Assembly (NCBI GenBank): GCA_963921345.3
Contig: CAWUFE020000002.1
Coordinates: 1,054,001 to 1,118,000, forward strand
Direction of reading: 5' to 3'
Source of the DNA: Hoeflea_A sp963921345
GTDB lineage: Bacteria; Pseudomonadota; Alphaproteobacteria; Rhizobiales; Rhizobiaceae
Length of the DNA: 64,000 bases
Shown here: positions 54,158-63,165 of the stretch, piece by piece
Layout of the letters: each line of letters begins with the position of its first letter
Position numbering within the stretch: the first letter of the stretch is position 1
Position numbers and translations under genes: made by a program
Notes under the pieces: model-generated
The model's input: the letters and a program-made list of their open reading frames with translations, nothing else
Database searches by the model: none
What the model was told of the DNA's origin: nothing

Positions 54158-55012
54158 CTAATTGAGAAAGCGAACCGGCGAACAGGCTCCCGGTGTCGGC
54201 AAGGCCGATCCGGAAACGAGGTCTTCGGCAATCGCGGTGCTCGCCAAACCCAGCACGCTGGGCTGGTTTTTCCGGGCGCCGATGCTTCCGACGTGAAGCC
54301 CCACAATGGTCCAGCCATCGGCCTTTTCCAGCAAGAGCGGTCCACCGGAAGCGCCGCGCGTCGCATCGCATTTATGGGCGAGCAGGTATTGCGACGAAAA
54401 GCCCCTTTGCTGGGAGCATTGTCCGTGAACCGAAAGCATATAGGGCCGATCCTGCTGATAGCCGGCCAGATAAAGACTGCCGGACGAAGCTCTGTCTGGA
54501 GCGCTCCCTATGGCAACGGGCTCGATATCCTCAATCGGCTGGGCCAGCCGCAGCACGGCGACATCGAAAGCCATCTTTTCGATCCCCTTGATCGACCCAG
54601 CATAGACATCGCAGTCGGGGAATCCGAATTCCACGACATCACGGACGGCTCGATATTCACCGCGGTCGTATCCAGCGACGAATTTCATCGATTCCGGACG
54701 GTGCATGCGGCCTGTTCGTTTGTTGAGCAGGCAGTGACTCGCCGTGACCACGAGATCCGGAGCCACCAGCGTTCCGGTACAGTGGCCATTGCCGGATTTG
54801 TTGACCCGGCCGATTGCGATCCACGGCCAGCTGTCGCTTTGCCTGGCCTGACGTTCGTCGGATCCGATGATCCCGGGAAGGACGATCGATTCACTGCGAG
54901 CCGGCAAGGCCGAGGCGGCAACAACAGCTGCCGTCAGCAAGGCCAGGCCTGTTCTGAATTTTCGCGAACGCAAGACCGCTCCCATCGTGCAACTCGTCCT
55001 TGTCCCGTTCAT
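54158..55012 (-). CDS. Secreted trypsin-like serine protease (S1)
   Basis: A 284-residue S1 protease. A hydrophobic export segment (TGLALLTAAVVAASALPARS, 21-40) follows a basic N-terminus. The catalytic triad is H93 in VVTASHCL, D150 in FDVAVLRL and S222 in CDATRGASGGPLL. The Ser loop reads GASGGP rather than the usual GDSGGP. Paired cysteines (C78/C94, C199/C215) fit extracytoplasmic disulfides. An in-frame ATG at 54985 (preceded by AAGGACGAG) may be the true start, giving 275 residues. No operon partner is evident. Confidence 0.85.
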   Translation of the reverse strand: MNGTRTSCTMGAVLRSRKFRTGLALLTAAVVAASALPARSESIVLPGIIGSDERQARQSDSWPWIAIGRVNKSGNGHCTGTLVAPDLVVTASHCLLNKRTGRMHRPESMKFVAGYDRGEYRAVRDVVEFGFPDCDVYAGSIKGIEKMAFDVAVLRLAQPIEDIEPVAIGSAPDRASSGSLYLAGYQQDRPYMLSVHGQCSQQRGFSSQYLLAHKCDATRGASGGPLLLEKADGWTIVGLHVGSIGARKNQPSVLGLASTAIAEDLVSGSALPTPGACSPVRFLN

Positions 55013-55123
55013 CGCCGGCGCTGAATCAATCTAATCGCTTGCCAATACGCGCCAATCGCCGAGGCAATAGGCCAACATTGAGCCCTTTTTCCGGCAGCCG
55101 CAGCGACCGGTCAAGCCGCCGGT

Positions 55124-55543
55124 CTATTCGGATGCCTGCTCGGGCATCTCGACCGGTCCGGCAACCTTCTTCCACGAGGAAAAACCGCCCTTGATATGGG
55201 CAGCGTTCTCGAACCCCATCCGTTGCAGCGTATCGACCGTCAGCGCCGATCGCCATCCGGACGCGCAATGAAAGACGAATTTGGCGTCCCGGCCGAAAAT
55301 CTCCTTGTAGTAGGGACTGTCCGGATCGACCCAGAACTCGGCCATTCCCCGTGGGCAGTGAAAACTGCCCGGAATGAAGCCATCCCTCATTCGTTCGCGC
55401 ACGTCGCGAAGGTCGACGATAACGACATCGGCAGAGTCGAGCATTCCGATCGCTTCGCCTGCCTCGATCTCCTCGATGCGCCCTCGGGCCTCGGCAACGA
55501 GCTGCTTGACCCCACTTTTCAACGGTTTCGTCATTAAGGACAT
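55124..55543 (-). CDS. Rhodanese-domain protein
   Basis: A 139-residue single-domain sulfurtransferase-like protein. It has EIEAGEAIGMLDSADVVIVD then LRDVRERMRDGFIPGSFHCP, and the active-site loop HCASGWRSAL with C93. The loop's six residues after Cys fit the sulfurtransferase class rather than phosphatases. The start at 55543 has GGGAGAA directly upstream; a second ATG three codons later is possible. It is last in the second catabolic cluster, 34 bases after the dehydrogenase gene. A role in sulfur transfer or cyanide/thiosulfate handling is generic to the family. Confidence 0.88.
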   Translation of the reverse strand: MSLMTKPLKSGVKQLVAEARGRIEEIEAGEAIGMLDSADVVIVDLRDVRERMRDGFIPGSFHCPRGMAEFWVDPDSPYYKEIFGRDAKFVFHCASGWRSALTVDTLQRMGFENAAHIKGGFSSWKKVAGPVEMPEQASE

Positions 55544-55577
55544 TTCTCCCGGTTCGTCGGCAGACACCGACGCGATG

Positions 55578-56393
55578 TCACCGACCGGAACCTGATACGC
55601 CCTTGGACAGTCTCGCGGCAACGGATTTCGTCACGGTCGGCTCGATACCGAGGTCCTCAAGCATGATGGCGGCTTCCAACATTTCCGCCGCCCGCCGGTC
55701 GCCGTGCTGTGCGACGCGATCAAGCACGTAGTCCGTCCGATGCGGCCAGTCGATGCCCGGAAAGGACGCGCCCAGGGACGCCAGAACCCGTTCGCGCATC
55801 CCGGAAATGCGGCAGCCCTGGTCGCATTCCACCAGCAGCGCCTCCATGCCTTTGATGACGACACTGCGAAGCAATTTCAGTGTTGCCGCATCGCCGATGC
55901 CGCCGCGCAGGATTTCCGCATCGAGATTCAGCCGGTCCAATGCCTGGGCCACATCATCGGAGCCCGGACCGCTGATTGCCAACGGAACTCTGTGGCGCTT
56001 CGGATGAACCGGCGCCAAAACCGCAACATCGAGATAACGGACTCCGGCCTGCGCAAAAAACTCTGCGGCTGCCGTCTTCGTCCGCGGCGCGACCGAATTG
56101 AGGTCCCAGAATTGCTGACCCGCGCCGAGGTGCTGAACCGTTTCGCGGGCGGCCTCGAGCGCTTGGTCGGCTGTAACAAGAGACAACACCACGTCGGCAT
56201 TGCGATATGCGTCGTCTCCGGGCAGGATTACTCGCACATCCTGCCGGCGCGCCGCCTCGCGCAGCCCGGCCGCTGCTTTCGAATCGCGTAGCTTGGTGTC
56301 GAAGGTGCTGAGGTCGACATCGATCCCAGCGCCGCGCCAACCCTCGGCAAAGGCCCTGCCCGCTTCCCCGAATCCGATTAGTAAGACTCTCAC
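55578..56393 (-). CDS. NAD(P)-binding dehydrogenase, 6-phosphogluconate-dehydrogenase-like with DUF1932
   Basis: A 271-residue oxidoreductase. The Rossmann motif is LLIGFGEAGRAFAEGW at the N-terminus, then VVLSLVTADQALEAA and WDLNSVAPRTKTAAAEFF typical of beta-hydroxyacid dehydrogenase relatives. The C-terminal helical domain (LKLLRSVVIKGMEALLVEC) matches the DUF1932 type. The GTG at 56393 with GAGGAGAGAG upstream is preferred over an ATG at 56420 that lacks a ribosome site. It sits downstream of the FAD monooxygenase. It probably oxidises a hydroxy-acid intermediate; the substrate is unknown. Confidence 0.82.
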   Translation of the reverse strand: MRVLLIGFGEAGRAFAEGWRGAGIDVDLSTFDTKLRDSKAAAGLREAARRQDVRVILPGDDAYRNADVVLSLVTADQALEAARETVQHLGAGQQFWDLNSVAPRTKTAAAEFFAQAGVRYLDVAVLAPVHPKRHRVPLAISGPGSDDVAQALDRLNLDAEILRGGIGDAATLKLLRSVVIKGMEALLVECDQGCRISGMRERVLASLGASFPGIDWPHRTDYVLDRVAQHGDRRAAEMLEAAIMLEDLGIEPTVTKSVAARLSKGVSGSGR

Positions 56394-56495
56394 GACTTCT
56401 CTCTCCTCGAAGGCCGGCATGCCGATGTGGGGCGAGACACTCCCTCATAATGCCGGGAACAGCCCCAGGCAAAGTTTTTGACAGAGGATCGTCGT

Positions 56496-57695
56496 TCAAA
56501 CCCTCACAACCGCGGTTTCCCGCAGGATGGTGTCCTGGCGCGGATGCGATCGGCCGTCGCGGTTTTCACCGCCCTCCGGTTTGTCGAAGATATGGCTGCC
56601 CAGCCGCCGTGACCGGTCGAACGCGTCGCGAGCCGCCGGAACCCGCTCGTCGGAATAGGACGACAGGGCCGCGATCGTGTTCAATCCACGGAGATGGCGG
56701 GCAAGCGACAATGCATCTTCCGCTGCCTTGGTCACTCCCATGCCCACATGCGGTCGGGCGACACAGGCTGCGTCGCCGGCAAGCGCGACGCGGCCCGCCG
56801 CCATCACGGGCGAATGATGGTCGTAGATCGGCGTGAAGAACGGGCGCTGGCTGACGGCCAGGATCTGCAGGAATGGTTCGGGAAGACGCCGCTCGGCCTC
56901 AAGCCGCATCGCTTCGACCACCGAATCGCGCACCAGCGGCGGAGCAATCGATAGCGGATGATGGACACCGCCGTCATCCGTCAACATGTCGTGCAGATCG
57001 GCATCTGCCACCGGCACATACCAGACGAAATTGTAGCGTCGGTGACCCGAGCGGAGATCGTTGCTTGGACCGGCGATCGGATAGCCGATGACCTGTGACC
57101 CGCTGGGCAGGAAAAGACCGAAAGCCGGAAACACCTCGCGCCGCACGTCGCCAGGCAGGTCGGCCTCGTCAGCCAGCGTTCGCCACACCACGTAGCCTGC
57201 GTATTCCGGTTGCACATCTGGAAGCATGCAGGCGCGCACCGCTGAGCGAAAGCCGTCGGCTCCGATCAGGATATCGGCCTCGGCATCCGTGCCGTCATCG
57301 AAGCGAACCGTCACACCGCCTTCGTCGTCCCGGTAGCCGGACACCGACTTTCCGAGATGATAGCGGTCGTCGGGAACCAGGCCGCGCAGCAGCCGGTGGA
57401 CGCGATCCCAGGACGTCACGACCTGCGGATGGGCGATACGGCGAACGGCGGTGCCGTCGAGCCCGAAGGCCACCCGCTCCTCCACCGACACACCGAGATC
57501 GGTCGTCTGAGCATCGACGGAGAGCAGGGCATCGATCAGCTCGGCATGGGTGACGATCCCGGCGCCGCGGGCCGAAAGCTCGCGGTCGGCCCGTTCATAA
57601 ACGTCGACTTCCCAGCCGCCTTTCATCAAGGCGGCGGCGGCAAACAGGCCGCCGATCGAACCGCCACAAACAACTGCCTTGCCCAAACCGGTCAC
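56496..57695 (-). CDS. FAD-dependent monooxygenase, 2,6-dihydroxypyridine hydroxylase-like
   Basis: A single-component aromatic hydroxylase of about 399 residues. The FAD GxGxxG motif is CGGSIGGLFAAAAL, the DG motif DILIGADGFRSAVR, and the GD motif GRVALAGDAACVARPHVGMG. The ARPH-type sequence after GD and the FLPSGSQVIGYPIAG block recall 2,6-dihydroxypyridine 3-monooxygenase of nicotine/nicotinate breakdown. The start is a GTG at 57695 or a TTG at 57704; the ribosome site (GGGGGC) fits the GTG. It sits between an amidase gene with terminator and the dehydrogenase gene. A pyridine or other hydroxylated ring as substrate is inferred. Confidence 0.85.
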   Translation of the reverse strand: MTGLGKAVVCGGSIGGLFAAAALMKGGWEVDVYERADRELSARGAGIVTHAELIDALLSVDAQTTDLGVSVEERVAFGLDGTAVRRIAHPQVVTSWDRVHRLLRGLVPDDRYHLGKSVSGYRDDEGGVTVRFDDGTDAEADILIGADGFRSAVRACMLPDVQPEYAGYVVWRTLADEADLPGDVRREVFPAFGLFLPSGSQVIGYPIAGPSNDLRSGHRRYNFVWYVPVADADLHDMLTDDGGVHHPLSIAPPLVRDSVVEAMRLEAERRLPEPFLQILAVSQRPFFTPIYDHHSPVMAAGRVALAGDAACVARPHVGMGVTKAAEDALSLARHLRGLNTIAALSSYSDERVPAARDAFDRSRRLGSHIFDKPEGGENRDGRSHPRQDTILRETAVVRV

Positions 57696-57720
57696 TCCGC
57701 ACAAAGCCCCCGGTTAATTT

Positions 57721-57776
57721 ATCGATCTATAAATAAAAGAAAAGAGGGCCTGTAAACTGCAGCGCCCGGTTACAGG
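57721..57776 (-). terminator. Rho-independent terminator at the end of the amidase gene
   Basis: On the minus strand CCTGTAA-N14-TTACAGG (57776-57749) overlaps the amidase stop codon and is followed by a T-rich run (CCCTCTTTTCTTTTATTT). It suggests that the downstream FAD monooxygenase has its own promoter or depends on readthrough. Confidence 0.65.
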
Positions 57777-59158
57777 TTGGCCTTGTGCTGCCAGGCAATC
57801 ATCGATTCCAGGCATCCGGCCAGGCGAAGCACGCCGATGTCGTCGTATCTTCGACCGACAATCTGAAGTCCGATCGGCAAGCCGTCCGAATCGAGGCCGC
57901 ACGGAATCGAGGCGGCGGGTTGCTGGGTCAGGTTGAACAGAAACGTATTCGCCCAGGGTTCGAACAGCCGGGCCGGATCGGGCGCCGGAAGCTCCGCGCC
58001 GAACGCCGTGCGCGGCGTTGTCGGTAGCAGCAGAAAGTCATGGCCGGAAATCAGCCCGGCCGCTTTCTCCCGCAGCATCTGCATCGCATTCATCGCCCGA
58101 CGCAGCTCAACCGCTTCAGAGTGATCCGCCTCGCGGGTCCAGGCGTCGATGACCGGCGTGCGGGCCGCATCCACGTCCGCACGGCCGGTCAGCTCCGAAA
58201 GGCAGCGGATCTTGTAGTAGAATTCCGCCGGCGCGCTGGCATCTTTCTCGAACGGCCGGTCGTCCAGCCGGTCCACCGTTGCTCCGACGCCTTCCAGGTG
58301 CCGGGCAGCCGCTTCGACCGCCTTCAAAGTGTCCTCTGCCAGACTGTCGCCGAGACCCAAATCCCCGATTACCAGAATGCGCGACGACGCCGGTTCGAAA
58401 CCGCCGAGCTCGGAAAGATAATCCGTTCCGTCATAGGGCAACGCGGTAAAATCGGAGGCATCCGGACGGGTCAGGACGTTCATCATGATGGCGAGATCGG
58501 TGACATTGCGTGCCAGCGGCCCGGCCACGACGGCCGGATCGCCAGGAAAATAGTACGGTACCCGGCCGAAGCTGGGCTTGAGCCCGGCCAGGCCGCAATA
58601 GGATGCCGGAAGGCGGATCGAGCCGACGATATCCGTGCCGATCGCAGCCGGTTCGATGCCGGCCGCCACCGACGCGGCCGCACCGGACGAAGAGGCTCCG
58701 GTCGTGCGCGTCAGGTTCCACGGATTCCTGGTAATGCCGTGCCGGGAGCTTACGCCGGCGGCCAAGATGCCGTAATCGCTCATCGTGCTCTTGCCGAGGA
58801 TGACCGCTCCGGCTTCGCGGACACGGGCAACCGCGGGATGATCGGCCGCGGCAACGACTGCGGGTTCCGCCGCCGATCCGCGGTAGCCGGGCAATCCCCG
58901 CGTCGCCAGCGAATCCTTCGTCGTCGTCGTAATGCCGTCGAGCGGCCCCAGCGGCTCGCCCGCGCGCCAGCGTCGATGCGATTCCTCGGCCCGAGACATG
59001 GCCGTTTCTTCATCGACGAGATAAATCGCGTTGATGCTGGGATTGACCTCTTCGATGCGGTCCAGCGATGCCCGGACCACCTCGACCGGAGACAACTCAC
59101 CCGATCGATAAGCCGCAGCCAGCGCGGCCAGGCTGAAGTAGTTGGTAAGGTGCGGCAT
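57770..59158 (-). CDS. Amidase-signature-family hydrolase
   Basis: A 462-residue amidase (AS family, GatA-like fold). The catalytic Ser-cisSer-Lys triad can be located: K81 in GITTTTKDS, cis-Ser in TTGASSSGAAAS (about S157) and nucleophile S180 in GTDIVGSIRLPAS. The start at 59158 is chosen at the conserved amphipathic N-terminus (HLTNYFSLAALAAAYRSGEL). It lies 52 bases after the NTF2-like gene, in the same direction as the monooxygenase and TRAP genes. It hydrolyses an amide, perhaps a ring-cleavage product such as a maleamate-type compound, though that is inference. Confidence 0.9.
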   Translation of the reverse strand: MPHLTNYFSLAALAAAYRSGELSPVEVVRASLDRIEEVNPSINAIYLVDEETAMSRAEESHRRWRAGEPLGPLDGITTTTKDSLATRGLPGYRGSAAEPAVVAAADHPAVARVREAGAVILGKSTMSDYGILAAGVSSRHGITRNPWNLTRTTGASSSGAAASVAAGIEPAAIGTDIVGSIRLPASYCGLAGLKPSFGRVPYYFPGDPAVVAGPLARNVTDLAIMMNVLTRPDASDFTALPYDGTDYLSELGGFEPASSRILVIGDLGLGDSLAEDTLKAVEAAARHLEGVGATVDRLDDRPFEKDASAPAEFYYKIRCLSELTGRADVDAARTPVIDAWTREADHSEAVELRRAMNAMQMLREKAAGLISGHDFLLLPTTPRTAFGAELPAPDPARLFEPWANTFLFNLTQQPAASIPCGLDSDGLPIGLQIVGRRYDDIGVLRLAGCLESMIAWQHKANL

Positions 59159-59210
59159 GGGCTCGTCTCGATAGCGGTGACAGATCGCCTGATGGCAGCG
59201 GGCGTCCGTG

Positions 59211-59588
59211 CTAGTCGCGGACCGCGGTAACATAGTAGACCTTGGCGGCGATTCGCCAGCGCCCCTTCTCCTTGACCAGCGTCAGATAGTCGGTGAAGTA
59301 GCGCGGCTGGACCGCACAATCGACCTTGACCACCGCCGTCTGCGGCCCTGACTGATCGATGGATACGGTGCGCCCGTAAACAGGGTAGCCCTCATCCTTC
59401 GGGGCGGTTCGTTTGCCGACGGCATCCTTGTATTGCCCAAGCATCATCACCGTCGCCGATCCGTCTTCCTGAGCGCAAACGAGGTTACACTGCGGCAGGA
59501 ACATCGCCTCGATACCGGCGACATCTCCCGTGTTCAGGATGCGGAAGTAGTCCCACATCATCTCTTCTATTTCTTTGAAATCCGACAT
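59211..59588 (-). CDS. NTF2/SnoaL-like protein
   Basis: A 125-residue protein of the NTF2-like (SnoaL/DUF4440) superfamily. The N-terminal helix is EIEEMMWDYFRILNTGDVAGIEAMF, with a cone-shaped barrel of strands (TAVVKVDCAVQPRYFTDYLTLVKEKGRWRIAAKVY). The C-terminal WRI segment is characteristic. The ATG at 59588 has GAGAGGTGG upstream. The family includes isomerases, cyclases and small-ligand-binding accessory proteins of catabolic clusters. It lies between the amidase and flavin reductase genes. Confidence 0.85.
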   Translation of the reverse strand: MSDFKEIEEMMWDYFRILNTGDVAGIEAMFLPQCNLVCAQEDGSATVMMLGQYKDAVGKRTAPKDEGYPVYGRTVSIDQSGPQTAVVKVDCAVQPRYFTDYLTLVKEKGRWRIAAKVYYVTAVRD

Positions 59589-59613
59589 GGCCACCACCTC
59601 TCGAGCTTGCGTT

Positions 59614-60129
59614 TTAACCGTTTCCAAGCGGCACGATTCGCTGGAATCCGCGCCTGGCGAAAATCAACGGCGATTTGTCCGGCTTCAGGTGAACGTCATC
59701 GACCATGCCGAAGAAAACCGCATGGGTCTTGGTGTTGACCCAGTTGTCGACGCGGCATTCGAAACAGGCCACCGCCTCCTCCAGGATCGGCAGACCGTTG
59801 TCCGAAGTCCTCCAGTTGCCGGCCGCGAGAAACTGCTGTTCCTTGTCGCCCTTGGAGGCAAAGGCATTGACGACCTCGGGAAGATCATCGGGTATCAGAT
59901 TCACCGCGAACCTCCGGCTGTCCATGATGAAGCCGTAGGTTCGGCTTGTCCGGTTGGTGCAGATCAGCAGCGACGGCGGATCGGCCGTCAGCGATGATAC
60001 GGCCGTTGCGGCCATGCCGGATCGCTGACCTTCGTGGGTGGCGGTGATCACGGTGGTGGTGGCCGCAAGCAGTTGCATCCCGGCCTTGAAACGCTCTTCC
60101 CGAGCGTCGTTGAGTACGGTGACGTTCAT
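59614..60129 (-). CDS. Flavin reductase-like protein (HpaC family)
   Basis: A 171-residue FMN-binding split-barrel reductase. Typical blocks are TTTVITATHEGQRSGMAATAVSSLTADPPSLLIC, then NRTSRTYGFIMDSRRFAVNLI and FECRVDNWVNTKTHAVFFGMV. It would supply reduced flavin to a two-component monooxygenase, yet the only monooxygenase in the cluster is the single-component FAD enzyme, so the partner is probably outside the window. A strong ribosome site (GGAGGAATTTCG) precedes it. Confidence 0.88.
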   Translation of the reverse strand: MNVTVLNDAREERFKAGMQLLAATTTVITATHEGQRSGMAATAVSSLTADPPSLLICTNRTSRTYGFIMDSRRFAVNLIPDDLPEVVNAFASKGDKEQQFLAAGNWRTSDNGLPILEEAVACFECRVDNWVNTKTHAVFFGMVDDVHLKPDKSPLIFARRGFQRIVPLGNG

Positions 60130-60216
60130 CGAAATTCCTCCGGAAGCCAGGGATTGAAGGTGTCGACCGGCCCGGTCCCGGCCATCGGCGGTTTCGTTGT
60201 CCGAGACCCGGCCATG

Positions 60217-61542
60217 TCATCCGCCTCCCGGCGGGCGGCTCAGGTGCTCGGGCAGCCACAGCACGATGTCCGGGAAGGCCACGAGCAGCGCGACCGACAC
60301 CATCATCAGCACGAAAAAGGGAATGGTGGCCCGGGCGATCAGGCCGATGCGCTCCCCGGTCAGCCCCTGAACCACGAAAAGGTTGAAACCCAGCGGCGGC
60401 GTGATCAGCCCCACCTCGACCATGATGACGAGAAACACGCCGTACCAAATCGGATCGTAGCCGGCCTGCACCACGATCGGAAAGGTGATCGGCAGGGTCA
60501 TGACGGCAATGGAAATCCCGTCGAGAAAGCAGCCGAGCAGGATGTAGAAAAGGGCCAGTAGCGCGATCAGCAGAACCGGGCTCGCGCCGAGTGCTCCGAT
60601 CGCCGTAGCGACGTTCTGCGGCAGGTGCAGGAACCCCATCGCCGAACTGAGGAAACTTGCGGAGATCAGGATCGAGCAGATCATGCAGGAGGTCAGGACG
60701 GCGCTCATGGCGCTGTCCCAGATGATCTTCGCGTTGAGCTGCCTCAACGCCGCTAGAACCAGAAACGCACCGGCCACCCCAACGGCAGCCGCCTCCGACG
60801 GCGTCGCCAGACCGGAATAGATTCCGCCGAGAACGAGTGCCATCAGGAACACGATCGGAAGCAGATCGAACAGACAGCGGATCCTGTCGTAGAGGCCGCC
60901 TTCGAAACGGGTGTTCGGCGCGACCGTGCTGTCGGCATAGTGGCGCCAGGCGATATAGGCCGAAAACAGCAGGCTGATCAGCAGACCCGGCAGAATCCCT
61001 GCGGCAAAAAGCTTGACGATCGACTGCTCGGCCAGCACGCCGTAGATGATCAGCATGATCGACGGAGGGATCAGCAGCCCGAGACTGCCGGAGGCCGCCA
61101 GCGACCCAATGGCGATTTTCCGGTCGAAGCCGAGCCGGTCGAGCGTCGGAAGCGTAATCTTGCCGACCGTTGCAGTCGTCGCGGAACTCGATCCGGAGAC
61201 CGCGGCGAACAGGGTCGATCCGAGGACGTTCGAGTGCAGCAATCCACCGGGAAGGCTGCCGATGACCGGCCGCAAACCCCGGAAGATCCGGTCGGATATG
61301 TCTGACCGGAAGATCAGATCTCCCATGAAGATGAACAGCGGGATCGCCGCCAACTCCCATTTGCTGGCGCTCGTCAGAATAACCTTGGCGGCGATGACGC
61401 CGACGCGGTCGAGCGGATAGCCAAGCAGCAGCATCAGGCTTGCAGCGCCGACCGCGAGAAGTGCGGAAAAGATCCACACCCCCGCCCCCAGTAAAGCAAG
61501 CACCAGGCCCAGCACCACCGATCCGACGAACAGTGAGTCCAT
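60217..61542 (-). CDS. dctM: TRAP transporter large permease (DctM type)
   Basis: A 441-residue membrane protein with about 12 hydrophobic helices, the large permease of a tripartite ATP-independent periplasmic transporter. Family features include GYPLDRVGVIAAKVILTSAS, SASSATTATVGKITLPTLDR-type residues (SGSSSATTATVGKITLPTLD), and a repeat IPPSIMLIIYGVLAEQSIVKLFAAG. Its ATG overlaps the small-permease stop (TGATG). It couples sodium import to solute uptake with the DctQ and DctP partners. The substrate is probably an organic acid fed to the adjacent catabolic genes. Confidence 0.94.
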   Translation of the reverse strand: MDSLFVGSVVLGLVLALLGAGVWIFSALLAVGAASLMLLLGYPLDRVGVIAAKVILTSASKWELAAIPLFIFMGDLIFRSDISDRIFRGLRPVIGSLPGGLLHSNVLGSTLFAAVSGSSSATTATVGKITLPTLDRLGFDRKIAIGSLAASGSLGLLIPPSIMLIIYGVLAEQSIVKLFAAGILPGLLISLLFSAYIAWRHYADSTVAPNTRFEGGLYDRIRCLFDLLPIVFLMALVLGGIYSGLATPSEAAAVGVAGAFLVLAALRQLNAKIIWDSAMSAVLTSCMICSILISASFLSSAMGFLHLPQNVATAIGALGASPVLLIALLALFYILLGCFLDGISIAVMTLPITFPIVVQAGYDPIWYGVFLVIMVEVGLITPPLGFNLFVVQGLTGERIGLIARATIPFFVLMMVSVALLVAFPDIVLWLPEHLSRPPGGG

Positions 61543-62054
61543 CAGTTCGCTCCTTCGCCCGAAGCGGTCGGCTCACCGGCGAGGACACGCAGGCCATGGG
61601 CAATCAGAGACAGGCAAAGCAGGGCCAGTCCAACCAGGACCATGCATTCGGGAATCCACAGCGGCACTTCGGCAATGGTCTCGCTGACCGCGCCGCGCCG
61701 GTAGTTGCGCAGGACGCTGCGGCCGATATACCAGCCGACCCCCAAACTGGTGGCCAGCGCAACCAGGACGGCGCCCAGTTCCATGATCCGGGACATTCCG
61801 CGCGGTGCGCTGTTTCGCAACAGCCCGACGCGAATGTGAGCGCCCCTTTCCAGCGTTCGGGCGAGCGCCAGAAAGGTCATCGTTGCGACGCCGTAGCCGA
61901 CGAATTCGTCGAGCACATAAGTCGAGCTGTGGAAGACCGAACGCAGGACGATTTCAACCAGGATAAGGCAAACCATCGCCATCATGACCAAGGCTGAAAC
62001 GATCGCTCCCAACCAGGCCACCCGGCTGACGGTTCTGCAGAATAGGCCGGCCAT
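61542..62054 (-). CDS. dctQ: TRAP transporter small permease (DctQ type)
   Basis: A 170-residue membrane protein with four predicted helices (AWLGAIVSALVMMAMVCLIL; YGVATMTFLALARTLERG; LGAVLVALATSLGVGWYIG; PECMVLVGLALLCLSLIAHG), the small permease of the TRAP transporter. The ATG at 62054 has GGGAGAAATCGCC upstream; an in-frame ATG 20 codons earlier lacks one. It is one base from the DctM gene. The 73-base gap to the binding-protein gene is short enough for one transcript. Confidence 0.92.
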   Translation of the reverse strand: MAGLFCRTVSRVAWLGAIVSALVMMAMVCLILVEIVLRSVFHSSTYVLDEFVGYGVATMTFLALARTLERGAHIRVGLLRNSAPRGMSRIMELGAVLVALATSLGVGWYIGRSVLRNYRRGAVSETIAEVPLWIPECMVLVGLALLCLSLIAHGLRVLAGEPTASGEGAN

Positions 62055-62127
62055 GGCGATTTCTCCCGAGGGACGGATCGAGCGGAGATCCGGCCGCTGC
62101 TTGGGCCGGATCACCCGGACGATCGGA

Positions 62128-63123
62128 CTAGTTGGACGTCCGGGCTTCGTAAGCCTGCAGGATCTGCTGGCCGTTTCCGCCGGACTTTTCCAGCCAGATC
62201 GCGACGGCCGACTTTCCAGCCGCGCGCAATGCGTCGAGGAAGCCGTCGTCGAAATCCTGCACGATCATGACGCCCTCACCCTGGGCCCGTTCGAAGTTGG
62301 AATTCACCCGCGGACCGACGATCGACCATTGGTGTTCCTCGACTTCCTTTGCTGCTTCAAGCACGGCAGCCCGGTGCTCTTCGCTGAGGCCGTTCAACAC
62401 ATCGTTGTTGATCGTCGCGATGTTCAGCGGCGTGCCGATGGCGATGGGCATGTAGTGGGTCAGCAATTCCGGGAACCGCCCGGACAGGCCGGCTTCCGCC
62501 GAAGTCAAAACCGCCTCGATGCCGCCGGTGGAAAGCTGCGGCACGACGTCGGCCCAGGACAGCTGAATGGCCGACGCGCCGGCCTCCTTTAGCGTAACCG
62601 TGCCCAGCTGATCGTAGGTTCGGATCTTCAGGCCATTCAGCGATGTGTCGTTGACGACGGGCTTGTTCGCCCAGATCCCGGCCGGCGGCCAGGGCGAAGC
62701 CCAAAGCAGGGTCTGGTTGTTGTCGGCAAGCACTTGCTCATACTGCTCCCGCGCGACGTCGAACAGCGCGCGGGCGTCGTCGAAATCCTGGGTGACAAAT
62801 GGCAGACCGGAAAGCTGGAAGATCGGATGGACGCCGGCCAGCGGTCCGGTGAAGGTATCGGCAAGCGGCACCGCGCCATCCGCCACGGCGTCAAGCTGGT
62901 CCTTCGAGCGGAACCCGAGTGAAGCGCCGAAATGCAGAGTGATGTCGATCTCTCCACCGGTCTTTTCCCGCACCAACTCGGCAAACAGACGATCGCCCTC
63001 CGCATGGATGGATCGGTCGCTGTACTCGTTGGCCATGTCCCAGCGGATCGACTCGGCCGAGGCTGCGAAAGTCGAGCCCGCCAAAAACGCCGCACAAAGT
63101 AGTGATCCGGCAAAATGTCTCAT
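62128..63123 (-). CDS. dctP: TRAP transporter substrate-binding protein (DctP type)
   Basis: A 331-residue periplasmic binding protein with signal peptide (MRHFAGSLLCAAFLAG..., cleavage near ASA-E). The DctP fold shows in TLHFGASLGFRSKDQLDAV, GLKIRTYDQLGTVTLKEAGA and LSWADVVPQLSTGGIEAVLT. The conserved arginine that clamps the carboxylate of most ligands is probably in KIRTYDQLG. It has a strong ribosome site (GGAGGAGAAACGACC). It brings an acidic ligand, likely a carboxylate, to the DctQM permease. Confidence 0.93.
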   Translation of the reverse strand: MRHFAGSLLCAAFLAGSTFAASAESIRWDMANEYSDRSIHAEGDRLFAELVREKTGGEIDITLHFGASLGFRSKDQLDAVADGAVPLADTFTGPLAGVHPIFQLSGLPFVTQDFDDARALFDVAREQYEQVLADNNQTLLWASPWPPAGIWANKPVVNDTSLNGLKIRTYDQLGTVTLKEAGASAIQLSWADVVPQLSTGGIEAVLTSAEAGLSGRFPELLTHYMPIAIGTPLNIATINNDVLNGLSEEHRAAVLEAAKEVEEHQWSIVGPRVNSNFERAQGEGVMIVQDFDDGFLDALRAAGKSAVAIWLEKSGGNGQQILQAYEARTSN

Positions 63124-63165
63124 GGTCGTTTCTCCTCCTGAAAATACGGTTCGGTTGTTGGTGGC

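Noticed and set aside
59885..61603. A 572-codon minus-strand frame overlapping DctM in another frame.
   Set aside because: DctM in the true frame has all the family features and hydrophobic helices; this frame gives an Arg-rich, non-membrane sequence.
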